DNA of 64,000 bases from Paenibacillus_E sp964253085 (GCF_964253085.1 NZ_CAXUQH020000001.1:6386001-6450000); one strand, 5' to 3'. Positions 8,226 through 16,487 are shown, counted from the first letter of the stretch. Notes: generated from the letters alone by a model not told the origin. Program-made: numbers and translations.

Positions 8226-8254
8226 TGATAATCGATATCAGATAATAATTATTA
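8226..8254 (-). promoter_or_regulatory. Two adjoining Fur/PerR-type boxes ahead of the peroxide-defence operon
   Basis: TGATAATCGATATCA (8226-8240) and AGATAATAATTATTA (8240-8254) each match the 7-1-7 Fur-family consensus TGATAATNATTATCA at 13 of the 14 or 15 scored positions or nearly so, sharing one base. They lie 40-70 bases upstream of the reductase start. Given the peroxidase cargo, PerR is the more likely binder; Fur or Zur cannot be excluded. Confidence 0.65.
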
Positions 8255-8342
8255 TAAATAATATAAAAATAAAGTCAACCTTATTTATAATAATTCTAAA
8301 CAAAAGAAAAAGAGGAGAGTCTAATAACGACAAGAATTATAC

Positions 8343-8393
8343 AGAAAAAAGGTACAGTCTCTTCAAAAAATGAGGGTATCTGTACCTTGCTTT
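8343..8393 (-). terminator. Terminator after the BTAD response regulator
   Basis: On the minus strand, AAGGTACAG (8380-8388) pairs with CTGTACCTT (8349-8357) across a 22-base loop and is followed by TTTTTTCTGT. It sits just after the stop at 8406. Confidence 0.8.
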
Positions 8394-8405
8394 TATTAAA
8401 ACTAT

Positions 8406-9554
8406 TTATTTTCTGCCGGAAAATCGGCTTACCAACAACTCGTACTGCTGAATCAGCTCCTCGGAAGGACGAATGCCAAGCTCTAGGCTGAGAAGCCGAG
8501 CATAACCGGTATACAGTGCGGTCAATCCTTTTCTGTCCCCGGTCTGCTCGCATATCATCATAAGATGACATATGACAGATTCGTCAAACGGATTGCGTTC
8601 TTTCAGCTTGAGCAGCAGCTTGGAGGCAGCGGTCATATCCCGCAAAGAAATAAGTGCTGTGGCAAGCTTTATTGAAAATGAAGCGTACAACTTTGCATAG
8701 CGCTCCATTTCGTCAGTTGCCCACAAATAGGATTTGTCTCCAAACAGATCTCCGGTATACAGCCGCTCAATCTGCACTGCTCTATCCACATTCCCAACGT
8801 CAATGGATTGCAGCTTCTCAACTTGTTTTTCGAATTCAACATAATCGATAAAAGGATCCTTCAATTCGAGCGCGTAGCCATCGTTCTCCGAGCGTATGAT
8901 TCCGCGCATGCCGAGAGGTTCCAAAGAATTGCGCAATTGATACACAGTCGTATTCAGATAATTCTCCGCACCCTTTTGGTCCATGCCTCCATAAATATCT
9001 GCAATGAGTCTCGAACGAGGAATACGTCTGCCACGATAAAGAACCAGGTAAGCAAACAGCTCCGTGCACTTGCGAGAGATCCACTTTACGCGGCCTGCTT
9101 CATTTCTGACAGCGAAGTCTCCGAGCGCCGTTATGACGACCTGCCCCACATCCTGGGAAGCCGGATCTTGCAGAGGCCGTGATCGTAAAAGCTGCCAGTT
9201 CGAGAGCGCGCGATTTACCGTCCGCTGCAGCCTCTCCTTGGAAACCGGCTTGACCAAGTAATCCAAGACGGACAGTTCGTAAGCTTCCAGGGCGAAATCC
9301 TTGTGAGACGTGACGAAGACGATTTGCGTGGCAGAAGCAGATTCTTCCATCTTGGCGGCGAATTCCATCCCATTCTCACCCTTCATCGAGATGTCTACAA
9401 AAGCTAGGCCGATATCGTTGTTCTCGCTTAAGAAGGAGGCTGCGGACAGCGCATCTGTAAAAGCACCCGCAACATGAACACCGGGCAGCTTATCCAGCAT
9501 TTTGTGCAAAATCAAATGCATCGCCGGCTCATCGTCCACTAAAATCACTTTCAT
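8406..9554 (-). CDS. Response regulator with receiver and BTAD (SARP-like) output domains
   Basis: 382 residues. The receiver domain spans about 1-120, with acidic pocket VDDEP, phosphoacceptor Asp54 in FVDISMKG, and the Lys of LVKPVSK. A winged-helix DNA-binding region follows at about 140-225 (WISRKCTELFAYLVLYRGR), then a bacterial transcriptional activator domain of tetratricopeptide-like helices to the end (VICHLMMICEQTGDRKGL). It starts 9 bases after the sensor kinase stop, so the two are translationally linked. As the last gene of the peptide/exporter stretch, it is the likely effector of peptide or envelope sensing. Confidence 0.93.
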   Translation of the reverse strand: MKVILVDDEPAMHLILHKMLDKLPGVHVAGAFTDALSAASFLSENNDIGLAFVDISMKGENGMEFAAKMEESASATQIVFVTSHKDFALEAYELSVLDYLVKPVSKERLQRTVNRALSNWQLLRSRPLQDPASQDVGQVVITALGDFAVRNEAGRVKWISRKCTELFAYLVLYRGRRIPRSRLIADIYGGMDQKGAENYLNTTVYQLRNSLEPLGMRGIIRSENDGYALELKDPFIDYVEFEKQVEKLQSIDVGNVDRAVQIERLYTGDLFGDKSYLWATDEMERYAKLYASFSIKLATALISLRDMTAASKLLLKLKERNPFDESVICHLMMICEQTGDRKGLTALYTGYARLLSLELGIRPSEELIQQYELLVSRFSGRK

Positions 9555-9563
9555 GCGTCTTCA

Positions 9564-11351
9564 CTACCATTCCATTGTAGAATACTTCCTTCCACCAACC
9601 GGTCCGGGCAAGGTGAAGGAGAAGGTCGTCCCAACTCCAGGTGCGCTGTCAAACCAAAGGCTGCCGCCATGAATCTTAACAAATTGACTGGCTAGCACCA
9701 GTCCGAATCTCATATTCCCAGGATCGTCTCCAGTGACCGGCATTTTGAAGAACTGTTCGTTCAGACTCAACATTTCCGTGGTCTTCTCATCAATTCCCTC
9801 TCCATTATCGCAGACGGACACGACGATCTGATCGCCTTCCAGTACGGCTCCGATCTCAATTACCCCGCCGAATCCCGTAAATTTGATGGCATTCGAGAGT
9901 AAATTTCGCAGAATGAGATCCAGCATCTCTTTATCCGCGCTAACCGCAAGCTTCTCGTCGATTCGTTCCGTCATCCGAATCTGCTTCATGCCTGCCCTCG
10001 CTCCGGCAAGCGACAGAGACTGACGAACGACCTGCTGCAAATTCCAGTCTAGCGGTCGAAATACGACTCTCCCTTTCTGGCTGCGATACCAGTCGAGCAA
10101 ATTCTCAACAAGATGGAACGTGCCCTGCACTTGTCCTTGGAGCTCTCGGAACACTTCGGCATGCTGGGCTTCGGTGGCAGTAAGCTCTTCACCAAGTAGT
10201 TCGGTTAGACTGACGAGGAGAGCAATCGGATCGCGAATGTCATGCGCGACGACGGTGAACATCTTGTCCTTGAACGTGTTCAACTCTGATAGCTGTCTGG
10301 CATTCTCACGCAATCGAGTCTCGTTGTCCTTCAACTCCGTAATATCAATGAACATCAATATTTTTCCGATCGGAGCGCCCGAATCGTAGATGAACGCTAA
10401 ATTGCAGTGATAATGCTTACTGTGGTTTGCATGGAATCTTTGGAACGGAAAGCGTTCGTCTCCAGTGCTAGCAGCGCGAATGCGCTCAACCAGTTCTGGA
10501 CTGGAAGGCAGAACCTCACCAACGTAAGCGGGGTAATGCTTGGTCAAACCGAGTTCGGGAAGTACCTCTTCGGCTGCGCTGTTGTAACTGACGATTTGAT
10601 CCTCGTAATCGAGCAGGATGACCCCATCCCGAATTGTATCAAACACTTGAGTCAACGCAAGCGGGGTAAACTTAAGCAGATTAAACCGCAAAATCCCCCA
10701 CACATAGACGACGCCCGACACGGTGAAACCGAACGGCGTCAAATCGACGACCACCCCGAACCATAATAACATATTGAACATCAAGGGCACGGCAGCACCC
10801 ATACTGAGAACGATGACTTGCTTGCGCACGATCCGAGAAGACCGCCAATACATGGGGATAAACAGAAAAAATCCGCACAATATAACGAAATAATTATAGA
10901 GGGTGTGTACTTCATACCCAAGGCCTTTATCCGTCTTGTACAAAGGAACCGAAGCTCCCTCATTCAAGTTATAGCTCTTGTAGATCAGGTGATGCCAATC
11001 GTTCGTCAAATGGAGAATAAAAATAGTCGCTGGGATAACGAATAAGACCAGTGCAAGGCGTTTTCGATATCGAGCCGCTGTCCCGGTAAATTGAATGACC
11101 TGAAAGACCCATAGCGTAGAGACGAAAGGAATACCCAAATATTCAATTTGAAGCGCCAGCTTTACTTCGTACAGATTTCGGCTAAGCAATTCGAACGCAT
11201 AGCCTGTTGCGTAGCAAGCCGCTCCCACCATGATTAGAATCATCGTTTTAGCGATGGGTAGATGACGTTTCTGATAAGAAAGGAAAGCGACGTACACCAT
11301 TAGCGCCGCTGCGAGAAAAAGCAGTACTGACATCCATTGTATTTTATCCAC
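9564..11351 (-). CDS. Membrane sensor histidine kinase with N-terminal 7TM region, PAS and HisKA/HATPase
   Basis: 595 residues. About 220 residues of seven hydrophobic helices correspond to the histidine-kinase N-terminal 7TM type. A PAS domain follows at about 230-345 (FDTIRDGVILLDYEDQIVSY). The dimerisation helix carries the phospho-His in VVAHDIRDPI, near residue 369, and the ATPase domain has NLLSNAIKFT and VCDNGEGID. The start is GTG at 11351, with AGGAG 6 bases upstream. It phosphorylates the BTAD regulator encoded directly downstream. It lies 115 bases behind the C39 ABC exporter on the same strand, so its 7TM part may sense the exported peptide; that link is inference from position only. 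Confidence 0.93.
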   Translation of the reverse strand: MDKIQWMSVLLFLAAALMVYVAFLSYQKRHLPIAKTMILIMVGAACYATGYAFELLSRNLYEVKLALQIEYLGIPFVSTLWVFQVIQFTGTAARYRKRLALVLFVIPATIFILHLTNDWHHLIYKSYNLNEGASVPLYKTDKGLGYEVHTLYNYFVILCGFFLFIPMYWRSSRIVRKQVIVLSMGAAVPLMFNMLLWFGVVVDLTPFGFTVSGVVYVWGILRFNLLKFTPLALTQVFDTIRDGVILLDYEDQIVSYNSAAEEVLPELGLTKHYPAYVGEVLPSSPELVERIRAASTGDERFPFQRFHANHSKHYHCNLAFIYDSGAPIGKILMFIDITELKDNETRLRENARQLSELNTFKDKMFTVVAHDIRDPIALLVSLTELLGEELTATEAQHAEVFRELQGQVQGTFHLVENLLDWYRSQKGRVVFRPLDWNLQQVVRQSLSLAGARAGMKQIRMTERIDEKLAVSADKEMLDLILRNLLSNAIKFTGFGGVIEIGAVLEGDQIVVSVCDNGEGIDEKTTEMLSLNEQFFKMPVTGDDPGNMRFGLVLASQFVKIHGGSLWFDSAPGVGTTFSFTLPGPVGGRKYSTMEW

Positions 11352-11466
11352 GCTGTCTCCTATATCACCTTAACTCTCAGACAATATCTGATGAATAGCG
11401 TAACGTGAAATCAAGCTATTATCAAGCGCATTTCGTTTATGAATCTTCGGTTTAGTGATCGTATTT

Positions 11467-14400
11467 TCAACTTAACTGCTGACTAACTAAGTAATAATAA
11501 AGACCCTGAGCCTGGGTAAGCTCGGCATGGGAGCCGGACTCCACGATCGCTCCGCGATCCATAACGAGAATGAGATCTGCTTTTTGCACCGTGCTCAATC
11601 TATGAGCGATGATTAGAGCGGTGCGTCCTTTCATCATCGAATCCATATTTTGCTGAATAATCCGTTCCGACTCCGAATCAAGCGCACTTGTAGCCTCATC
11701 GAATATAAGAATGCTCGGCTCGCCCAGCAGCGCCCTTGCAATGGCTATCCTCTGTAGCTGCCCCCCGGATAAGCTTAATCCGCCCTCGCCAATCATCGTC
11801 TTGAAACCGAGCGGCAAAGCGGTAACAAATTCGTAAGCTCCTGCCAACTTGGCGGCTGCTTCGACTTCTTCAAGTGTAGCGGACGGAAAACGAATCGCGA
11901 TGTTGTCCTGAATCGTGGTACGGAACACGCGACTTTCTTGCTGGACGATACCGATTTTACGGCGCAAGGAAGCGGCATGAATTTGCCTGAGGTCGTGTCC
12001 GTCAAGACGGATCGTCCCGCTTGTCGGCGTAAATAGCTTCGTGAGCAAATTGGCAAAAGTCGATTTGCCCGATCCGCTTCTTCCGACGATCGCAACAGTT
12101 TGCCCGGGTAGTATGCGGATACTAATTTGCTGCAAAATATTGGGGCCGTCCTTTTCATAACGAAACGTCACATTGTCGAACTGAATGTGCCCCTTCAGCG
12201 CTGCCAGCCTTCGCATATTTTGCGATTCACGCTCTTCCGGATGGGCCTGAAAGACATCGTCGATCCGTTCCATCGATACTCGCACTTCCATTATTTCGTT
12301 CAGCATCTCCAACATGCTAGTTATCGACTGTGTAACTGTAAAGTAGACCGACAAGAAGGCAACAAATTGCCCGACCGTCAATTGACCGTGCATAACGAAA
12401 ACCGCTCCACCGTACAGCACCAGGGCGTTGCCGATCGTTTTAATGCTGTTCGTAATCGTTTCAGATGCTACATGTAATTGAATGGCCTTCATCCGCTGCT
12501 TCAAAGCAAGCTGCAGGTTATCCATCAGCTTCCATCTTATGGCCGATTCAGCGGCAAGGGCTTTGACGGTCGAGATCAATTTGATAGCTTCGACTATCGT
12601 CGTTTGGGACTCCGCCTCCGCTTCGAATTGCTTGCGGCTGTTTTTGCGCATGAGCGGCGAAAAGAGCAGCACTAGCGCGATATAGCACGGAATAATGGCA
12701 AACGCGATAAACGACAACTTCATATGATAGACGAACATAAGCGTCCCGTAGATGAATATCGTCAATACGTCAAGCAGCATTTGCACGGCCCCGGTTGTCA
12801 GCATTCTACGTATTTTCTGGTTTTCGCCCACCCGACTTGTCAAATCGCCGATCGTGCGTGCCAAAAAAAACGATAAAGGCAAGCTGAGCAAATGCTTGTA
12901 GAAATCTCCTAGCATGGTGATGTCGATACGCAGTGCGATTCGAGCTGCTAAAAAATTTCGGAACGAATTGACTACGATATAACAAACAGAGAGCCCAAGC
13001 ATACCGATCAACAGCATTTGTAGAAGATCCGTCTGCTTATCTACGAGCACCATGTCTACAATGACTTGCGTAATGATCGGTATCGCAAGGGCGATCAATT
13101 GCACGAGCAATGACGTGACTAGGAGTGATAGCAGTGCTTTTTTGTTCGGCATCACATATGCGATAAACCGAGTTATCGGATTGCGAATACGCTCATGAGA
13201 TGCTAGTCGCTCCGTTGGCGTGAGCGTTAAGATCGCTCCGCTCCAACCAGCCTGAAAATCTTCTCTGCTCTTTTTTTCCAAACCATAAGCCGGATCACCA
13301 ACAGTAACATGACTTTTGGTCACTTCATACACGACGATAAAGTGCTCGCCCTTCCAATGCGCAATCACAGGCAGCTTCATATCGGCAAGTTCATCGAGCT
13401 GTGTTGTGAAGCCTTGCGCAGCCAGACCGAGTGATTCCGCCGTCTCTGTCAAGCCGTACAATGAGCTTCCGGAACGCGACATTTCCGTTTGCTCCCGAAT
13501 CCGATTCAGATGAATGCGCGAGCCGTAGTATGCCATCACCATGGCAAGACAAGTAGGACCGCAATCCATTTCATTTTGCTGCATGAGAATCGGATATTTA
13601 CGCAGCTTGAATCGTCGTTTTGCAGGCTTCACTTCAGCCGTTTGCCAGAGAGTTGGTTTGCCTGGAGCAGCCTCCAAATCCATCGTAAAATCCATCGTAT
13701 CGTCTTCCCCATACTTGGATGCGCTTGATACATAATTGGCGGAAATGCTCTCGATCGCCGTTTTCAGAGCAGGGTGCTCCACAATCATTTGATCGAAATC
13801 ATCCTTGCTTAACCGAAACAACTGAGTATCCTCGCTGGCTACAACCGTAGCTTTACGCTGCGCCCCTGTAAGCAGCGCTAATTCTCCGAAAAAATCGCCC
13901 GGAATAAGACGGTTTATTATGGTTCCGTCTTCTTCCTTGATTACCTCACAATGCCCGGAGTGAACGATGTAAAATGCATCTCCTTCGTCTCCCTGACGCA
14001 CGATCGGCTGCCCTTTCTCCGCTTTGGTCACAGTCATCCGTTCCAGAAATGTCCTAATGGCTTGATGATCATCGAAAGATAGCAAAGTCGTCCGTTTTAA
14101 AAACATGGAGACGGCGCGAGATGACATGTAGGTCGTAAGCAGATGCTCAAGTCCGGGATTTTGCAGCAGTACTTCACGAAGCTTCTCTGTTGGAATGACT
14201 AGCAGTCTTACATTCCCTGCAGCGCTGTAGGTGATGGGTGTGCTCGGTTGCTCCATCTCGGTACCCCACCCAAAGCTGTCCCCTCCCGACAATAGACCAA
14301 GGCTAATCTCCTTCCCGTTCGACTGCTCTTCGATCATCCGGACTTCTCCCGATACAACACAGTAAAGAGACTCCGATAAGTCGCCCTTTTCATGGATCGT

Positions 14401-14520
14401 CTGTCCGATGGAAAATTGCACGATCTCAGCATATTGGGACAACCCTTTTATTTCATCCGAACGAAGCACGCTAAACAAAGATATTTTTTCCATATAGGTG
14501 AACTGTTTATTGGTCTCCAT
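11467..14520 (-). CDS. Peptidase C39 ABC exporter with two N-terminal cyclic-nucleotide-binding domains
   Basis: 1017 residues. Domain order: two cNMP-binding-like domains (about 10-130 and 135-260; GDSFGWGTE and PGDFFGELALLTGAQRKATV), then a C39 peptidase domain (about 305-430; catalytic Cys320 in QNEMDCGPTCLA, His393 in WKGEHFIVVYE, Asp in TVGDPAYG). A six-helix ABC membrane domain (about 455-735) and an ATPase domain (Walker A GRSGSGKST, signature LSGGQLQ, Walker B ILIFDEATS) complete it. C39 exporters cut peptide leaders after a double glycine while transporting them. The gene starts 28 bases after the parvulin gene and two genes after a 55-residue peptide with exactly such a leader. A clear AAGGTGAGAG site precedes the ATG. 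Fusion of paired cNMP domains to a C39 exporter is unusual for a Gram-positive and suggests ligand-gated secretion. Confidence 0.93.
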   Translation of the reverse strand: METNKQFTYMEKISLFSVLRSDEIKGLSQYAEIVQFSIGQTIHEKGDLSESLYCVVSGEVRMIEEQSNGKEISLGLLSGGDSFGWGTEMEQPSTPITYSAAGNVRLLVIPTEKLREVLLQNPGLEHLLTTYMSSRAVSMFLKRTTLLSFDDHQAIRTFLERMTVTKAEKGQPIVRQGDEGDAFYIVHSGHCEVIKEEDGTIINRLIPGDFFGELALLTGAQRKATVVASEDTQLFRLSKDDFDQMIVEHPALKTAIESISANYVSSASKYGEDDTMDFTMDLEAAPGKPTLWQTAEVKPAKRRFKLRKYPILMQQNEMDCGPTCLAMVMAYYGSRIHLNRIREQTEMSRSGSSLYGLTETAESLGLAAQGFTTQLDELADMKLPVIAHWKGEHFIVVYEVTKSHVTVGDPAYGLEKKSREDFQAGWSGAILTLTPTERLASHERIRNPITRFIAYVMPNKKALLSLLVTSLLVQLIALAIPIITQVIVDMVLVDKQTDLLQMLLIGMLGLSVCYIVVNSFRNFLAARIALRIDITMLGDFYKHLLSLPLSFFLARTIGDLTSRVGENQKIRRMLTTGAVQMLLDVLTIFIYGTLMFVYHMKLSFIAFAIIPCYIALVLLFSPLMRKNSRKQFEAEAESQTTIVEAIKLISTVKALAAESAIRWKLMDNLQLALKQRMKAIQLHVASETITNSIKTIGNALVLYGGAVFVMHGQLTVGQFVAFLSVYFTVTQSITSMLEMLNEIMEVRVSMERIDDVFQAHPEERESQNMRRLAALKGHIQFDNVTFRYEKDGPNILQQISIRILPGQTVAIVGRSGSGKSTFANLLTKLFTPTSGTIRLDGHDLRQIHAASLRRKIGIVQQESRVFRTTIQDNIAIRFPSATLEEVEAAAKLAGAYEFVTALPLGFKTMIGEGGLSLSGGQLQRIAIARALLGEPSILIFDEATSALDSESERIIQQNMDSMMKGRTALIIAHRLSTVQKADLILVMDRGAIVESGSHAELTQAQGLYYYLVSQQLS

Positions 14521-14548
14521 CTCTCACCTTATCTCCAATGACCTGATC

Positions 14549-15313
14549 TTATCCATAAAGCGGAATATGTACGCTTGCTTGCCTACGTCTGGAAGAAAGC
14601 CACTCCTCGAACAAGATCTGTTCAATTCTCGAACGAGTGTCAGCATTCAGTTCCGCTGGATAAACTTCTTCAACCTTAATCACGTAAAATTGTTTGTCGA
14701 TTTCAAGAGGTCCGATAACCGTTCCGGAAACCGACCCGAATGCTTGCGCTGCAACCGCTCGGGGTAGCTGCATTCTTTCCCGGCGACCTACAAACCCTCC
14801 CGCAAGCCTTGATTGCTCATCCGTCGAATATTCGCGTGCAAGTAAGAAAAACTCGGCTCCCTCCTGTGCCTTAAATGTAAGCTCACGTGCGATCCCTCGT
14901 TCGTTTACGACGATTTGCGCGAAAGCCACCGCATCGAACTCAGAACGTTGTTCGGTGAAGTATCTCTCTACTTTGCCGACTGCCACGTGCTCGCAGACGA
15001 GGTCCTTCACTATCTTCATTCGGGCATAGTCAGCCAAGTCGGAAGTCGAAAGCGAGCGTTCCGCTAACCACTCTTTTACTTCCGAGGCTTGATAGAGCTC
15101 GTTCTCCGCTCTCCAATCATCGACAGCCTTCTGGAGCTCCTCCGGACTGACTGTGAGTTGATGCTCTTGCGCGTAGGCGGCGATAAGTACATGTGATGCA
15201 TAATCCTCAATCGCGCTGAAACGCCCACGCATATTGGCGCAGCGCAGAACAGTCGCTAATGAATAGCTAGATCCTTCTATGTGAAGGGCAATAACCTGAT
15301 CGAGTGATATCAT
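14549..15313 (-). CDS. Parvulin-type peptidyl-prolyl isomerase (PpiC/SurA-like), no signal peptide
   Basis: 254 residues. An N-terminal helical chaperone-like region (about 1-125) is followed by a parvulin rotamase domain (about 128-225; FAQIVVNERGIARE, STDEQSRLAGGFVG, VIGPLEIDKQFYVIKVEEVY). The LAGGFVG and FYVIKV motifs are diagnostic of PpiC. No signal sequence or lipobox is visible, unlike the extracellular foldase PrsA, so it should act in the cytoplasm. It lies between the double-glycine peptide gene and the C39 exporter, so I infer that it prepares the precursor for export; the predicted core contains one proline (VKDPY). Confidence 0.88.
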   Translation of the reverse strand: MISLDQVIALHIEGSSYSLATVLRCANMRGRFSAIEDYASHVLIAAYAQEHQLTVSPEELQKAVDDWRAENELYQASEVKEWLAERSLSTSDLADYARMKIVKDLVCEHVAVGKVERYFTEQRSEFDAVAFAQIVVNERGIARELTFKAQEGAEFFLLAREYSTDEQSRLAGGFVGRRERMQLPRAVAAQAFGSVSGTVIGPLEIDKQFYVIKVEEVYPAELNADTRSRIEQILFEEWLSSRRRQASVHIPLYG

Positions 15314-15345
15314 GGCAACCCCTTTATTTTCGTCCTATTTCTAGA

Positions 15346-15371
15346 TAAAAGCGCGGGGAATCCCCCCGCGC
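15346..15371 (-). terminator. Intercistronic terminator/attenuator between the peptide gene and the parvulin gene
   Basis: On the minus strand, GCGCGGGG (15364-15371) and CCCCGCGC (15351-15358) form a very stable 8-bp GC stem with a short loop, followed by TTTTATC. It starts 6 bases after the peptide stop codon, so most transcripts should end here, with some read-through into the export genes. Confidence 0.8.
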
Positions 15372-15376
15372 CCTGA

Positions 15377-15544
15377 TTAATATGAAGCACGTGATTGATA
15401 CTTATATGGATCTTTAACTCCGCCGGTCACGTTCTTTGATTCTTCCTCAGACAACTTCTTAGGCAAGTTGTCAAGCTTGATTTCGGCAGCATTGTTTGTT
15501 TCTACCGATTCTTTGCTCACTTCCGCTTTCTTGTTCTGTTCCAT
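15377..15544 (-). CDS. Double-glycine leader peptide precursor, predicted C39 substrate
   Basis: A 55-residue ORF starting MEQNKKAEVSKESVETNNAA with a very strong GGAGGTG ribosome site 7 bases upstream. The leader ends KLSEEESKNVTGG, matching the LSxxELxxVxGG consensus of bacteriocin and pheromone precursors cut by C39 peptidases. Cleavage after Gly42 would release a 13-residue core, VKDPYKYQSRASY. The core has no Cys and few Ser/Thr, so lanthionine chemistry is unlikely, and no modification enzyme is encoded nearby. Downstream on the same strand are a terminator, a parvulin, a C39 exporter, a 7TM kinase and a regulator. Role as bacteriocin, signal or matrix peptide is open; the single short aromatic/charged core favours a signal. 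Confidence 0.8.
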   Translation of the reverse strand: MEQNKKAEVSKESVETNNAAEIKLDNLPKKLSEEESKNVTGGVKDPYKYQSRASY

Positions 15545-15630
15545 TTTTTTCACCTCCTTCAGGATTCATAATGCAAGTTTACTACAGCCAAATAAAAGAA
15601 TAATGAAAGAATTCGGCCATAAAATAGGAG

Positions 15631-15666
15631 AAACCGCGTAGCAACAAGCCTTCGCGGTTTTTTATT
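15631..15666 (+). terminator. Terminator-like hairpin, plus-strand orientation, no matching gene
   Basis: AAACCGCG (15631-15638) and CGCGGTTT (15653-15660) are perfect arms followed by TTTTTATT on the plus strand. It lies about 90 bases upstream of the peptide gene, which runs the other way. No plus-strand gene is visible before it. It could end an antisense transcript or act in the peptide-gene leader. Confidence 0.5.
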
Positions 15667-15937
15667 GATGTAATTATTTAATTTCTGTCGGGAAAAATCT
15701 GCCTTCAGCAGTTCGAATTTTTACTTACTGATAATGTCGTCCAAAGGTAGTTAAATGCTTTTTAAGCAATTATTTTGAATTTCCTTACTACATGTGTATA
15801 GCCTCATTTGAAACTCTAATTGCTTATATTCGAGGGACTTTCTTGTCGTTAGTAAGTTATTTTCATGTCGTTAGACTAAGAAGAAAAGAAAGAATGAATG
15901 AAATGAATAAAGAAGAGAGAAGAGCCGCTAATGCAAT

Positions 15938-15983
15938 AGAGCTGCCTTTGCAAGCAGGGGATTACTACTTGTTAGGCAGCTCT
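15938..15983 (-). terminator. Hairpin after the Gly/Pro/Tyr-rich protein gene
   Basis: AGAGCTGCCT (15938-15947) and AGGCAGCTCT (15974-15983) are perfect 10-base arms, about 14 bases after the stop at 15997. No T-run follows, so its terminator role is uncertain. Confidence 0.35.
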
Positions 15984-15996
15984 GATTCTTATACTA

Positions 15997-16431
15997 TTAT
16001 GATTGTTGATCATCCCTTATCACGGGATACGGCGGATATGGTGGATATTGCTGATAGTATGGCGGATATGGATATGGGTATGGATATGGGTATGGGTAAT
16101 ACGGTGGATAGTACGGTTGCGTCGCTGCACCGTATAACAATGGAGCCACTACCCATGGCAGCAAATTGTTAAAACCGCCGCCATGGTGGGGAAAGTGCCC
16201 GGGTCCTCCTGGAAAGTGACCTGGACCGCCGGGGCCTCCCGGGAAGTGACCAGGTCCGCCAGGGAAATGTCCTGGACCACCAGGTCCACCAGGGAAGTGT
16301 CCTGGTCCTCCGGGGCCTCCTGGGCCGTGGCCAATACCTCCACCAGGTCCATGGCCAATACCGCCGCCATGCCCTCCGAGTGGCGGACGAAATTCTTGAT
16401 CTTCACGCTTTGTCATATCGGAATCACTCAC
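15997..16431 (-). CDS. Low-complexity Gly/Pro/His then Pro/Tyr-rich protein
   Basis: Up to 144 residues. A short charged start (MTKREDQEFRPP) precedes about 60 residues of repeated GGPGHFPGGPG and GGGIGHGPGG units, then a hydrophobic stretch (LLPWVVAPLLYG). It ends in a tail of PYPYPYP and PPYPPYP repeats. No signal peptide is visible. Such composition is found in spore coat and cell-surface proteins of spore formers, but I cannot name a family. The start may be GTG at 16431 or ATG at 16416; neither has a strong ribosome site. The plus-strand ORF across it is explained by the repeats. Confidence 0.65.
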   Translation of the reverse strand: MSDSDMTKREDQEFRPPLGGHGGGIGHGPGGGIGHGPGGPGGPGHFPGGPGGPGHFPGGPGHFPGGPGGPGHFPGGPGHFPHHGGGFNNLLPWVVAPLLYGAATQPYYPPYYPYPYPYPYPYPPYYQQYPPYPPYPVIRDDQQS

Positions 16432-16487
16432 AATCTCTGTATAGTTTGATTATCTACTATACTGTATGTGTGCGATAGCCTACTCGG

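Noticed and set aside
11352..11466. Possible second small peptide gene between exporter and kinase
   Set aside because: The 115-base gap has no ORF with a ribosome site on either strand.
12127..12477. 116-codon plus-strand ORF
   Set aside because: Antisense to the ABC exporter's membrane/ATPase region; no supporting signals.
15792..16172. Plus-strand ORF with DMGMGMG-type repeats
   Set aside because: Second half is antisense to the Pro/Tyr repeat of the 15997-16431 protein; no ribosome site. The minus-strand frame is the better gene.
16149..16406. Alternative minus-strand frame of 85 codons
   Set aside because: Out-of-frame reading of the Gly/Pro repeat.
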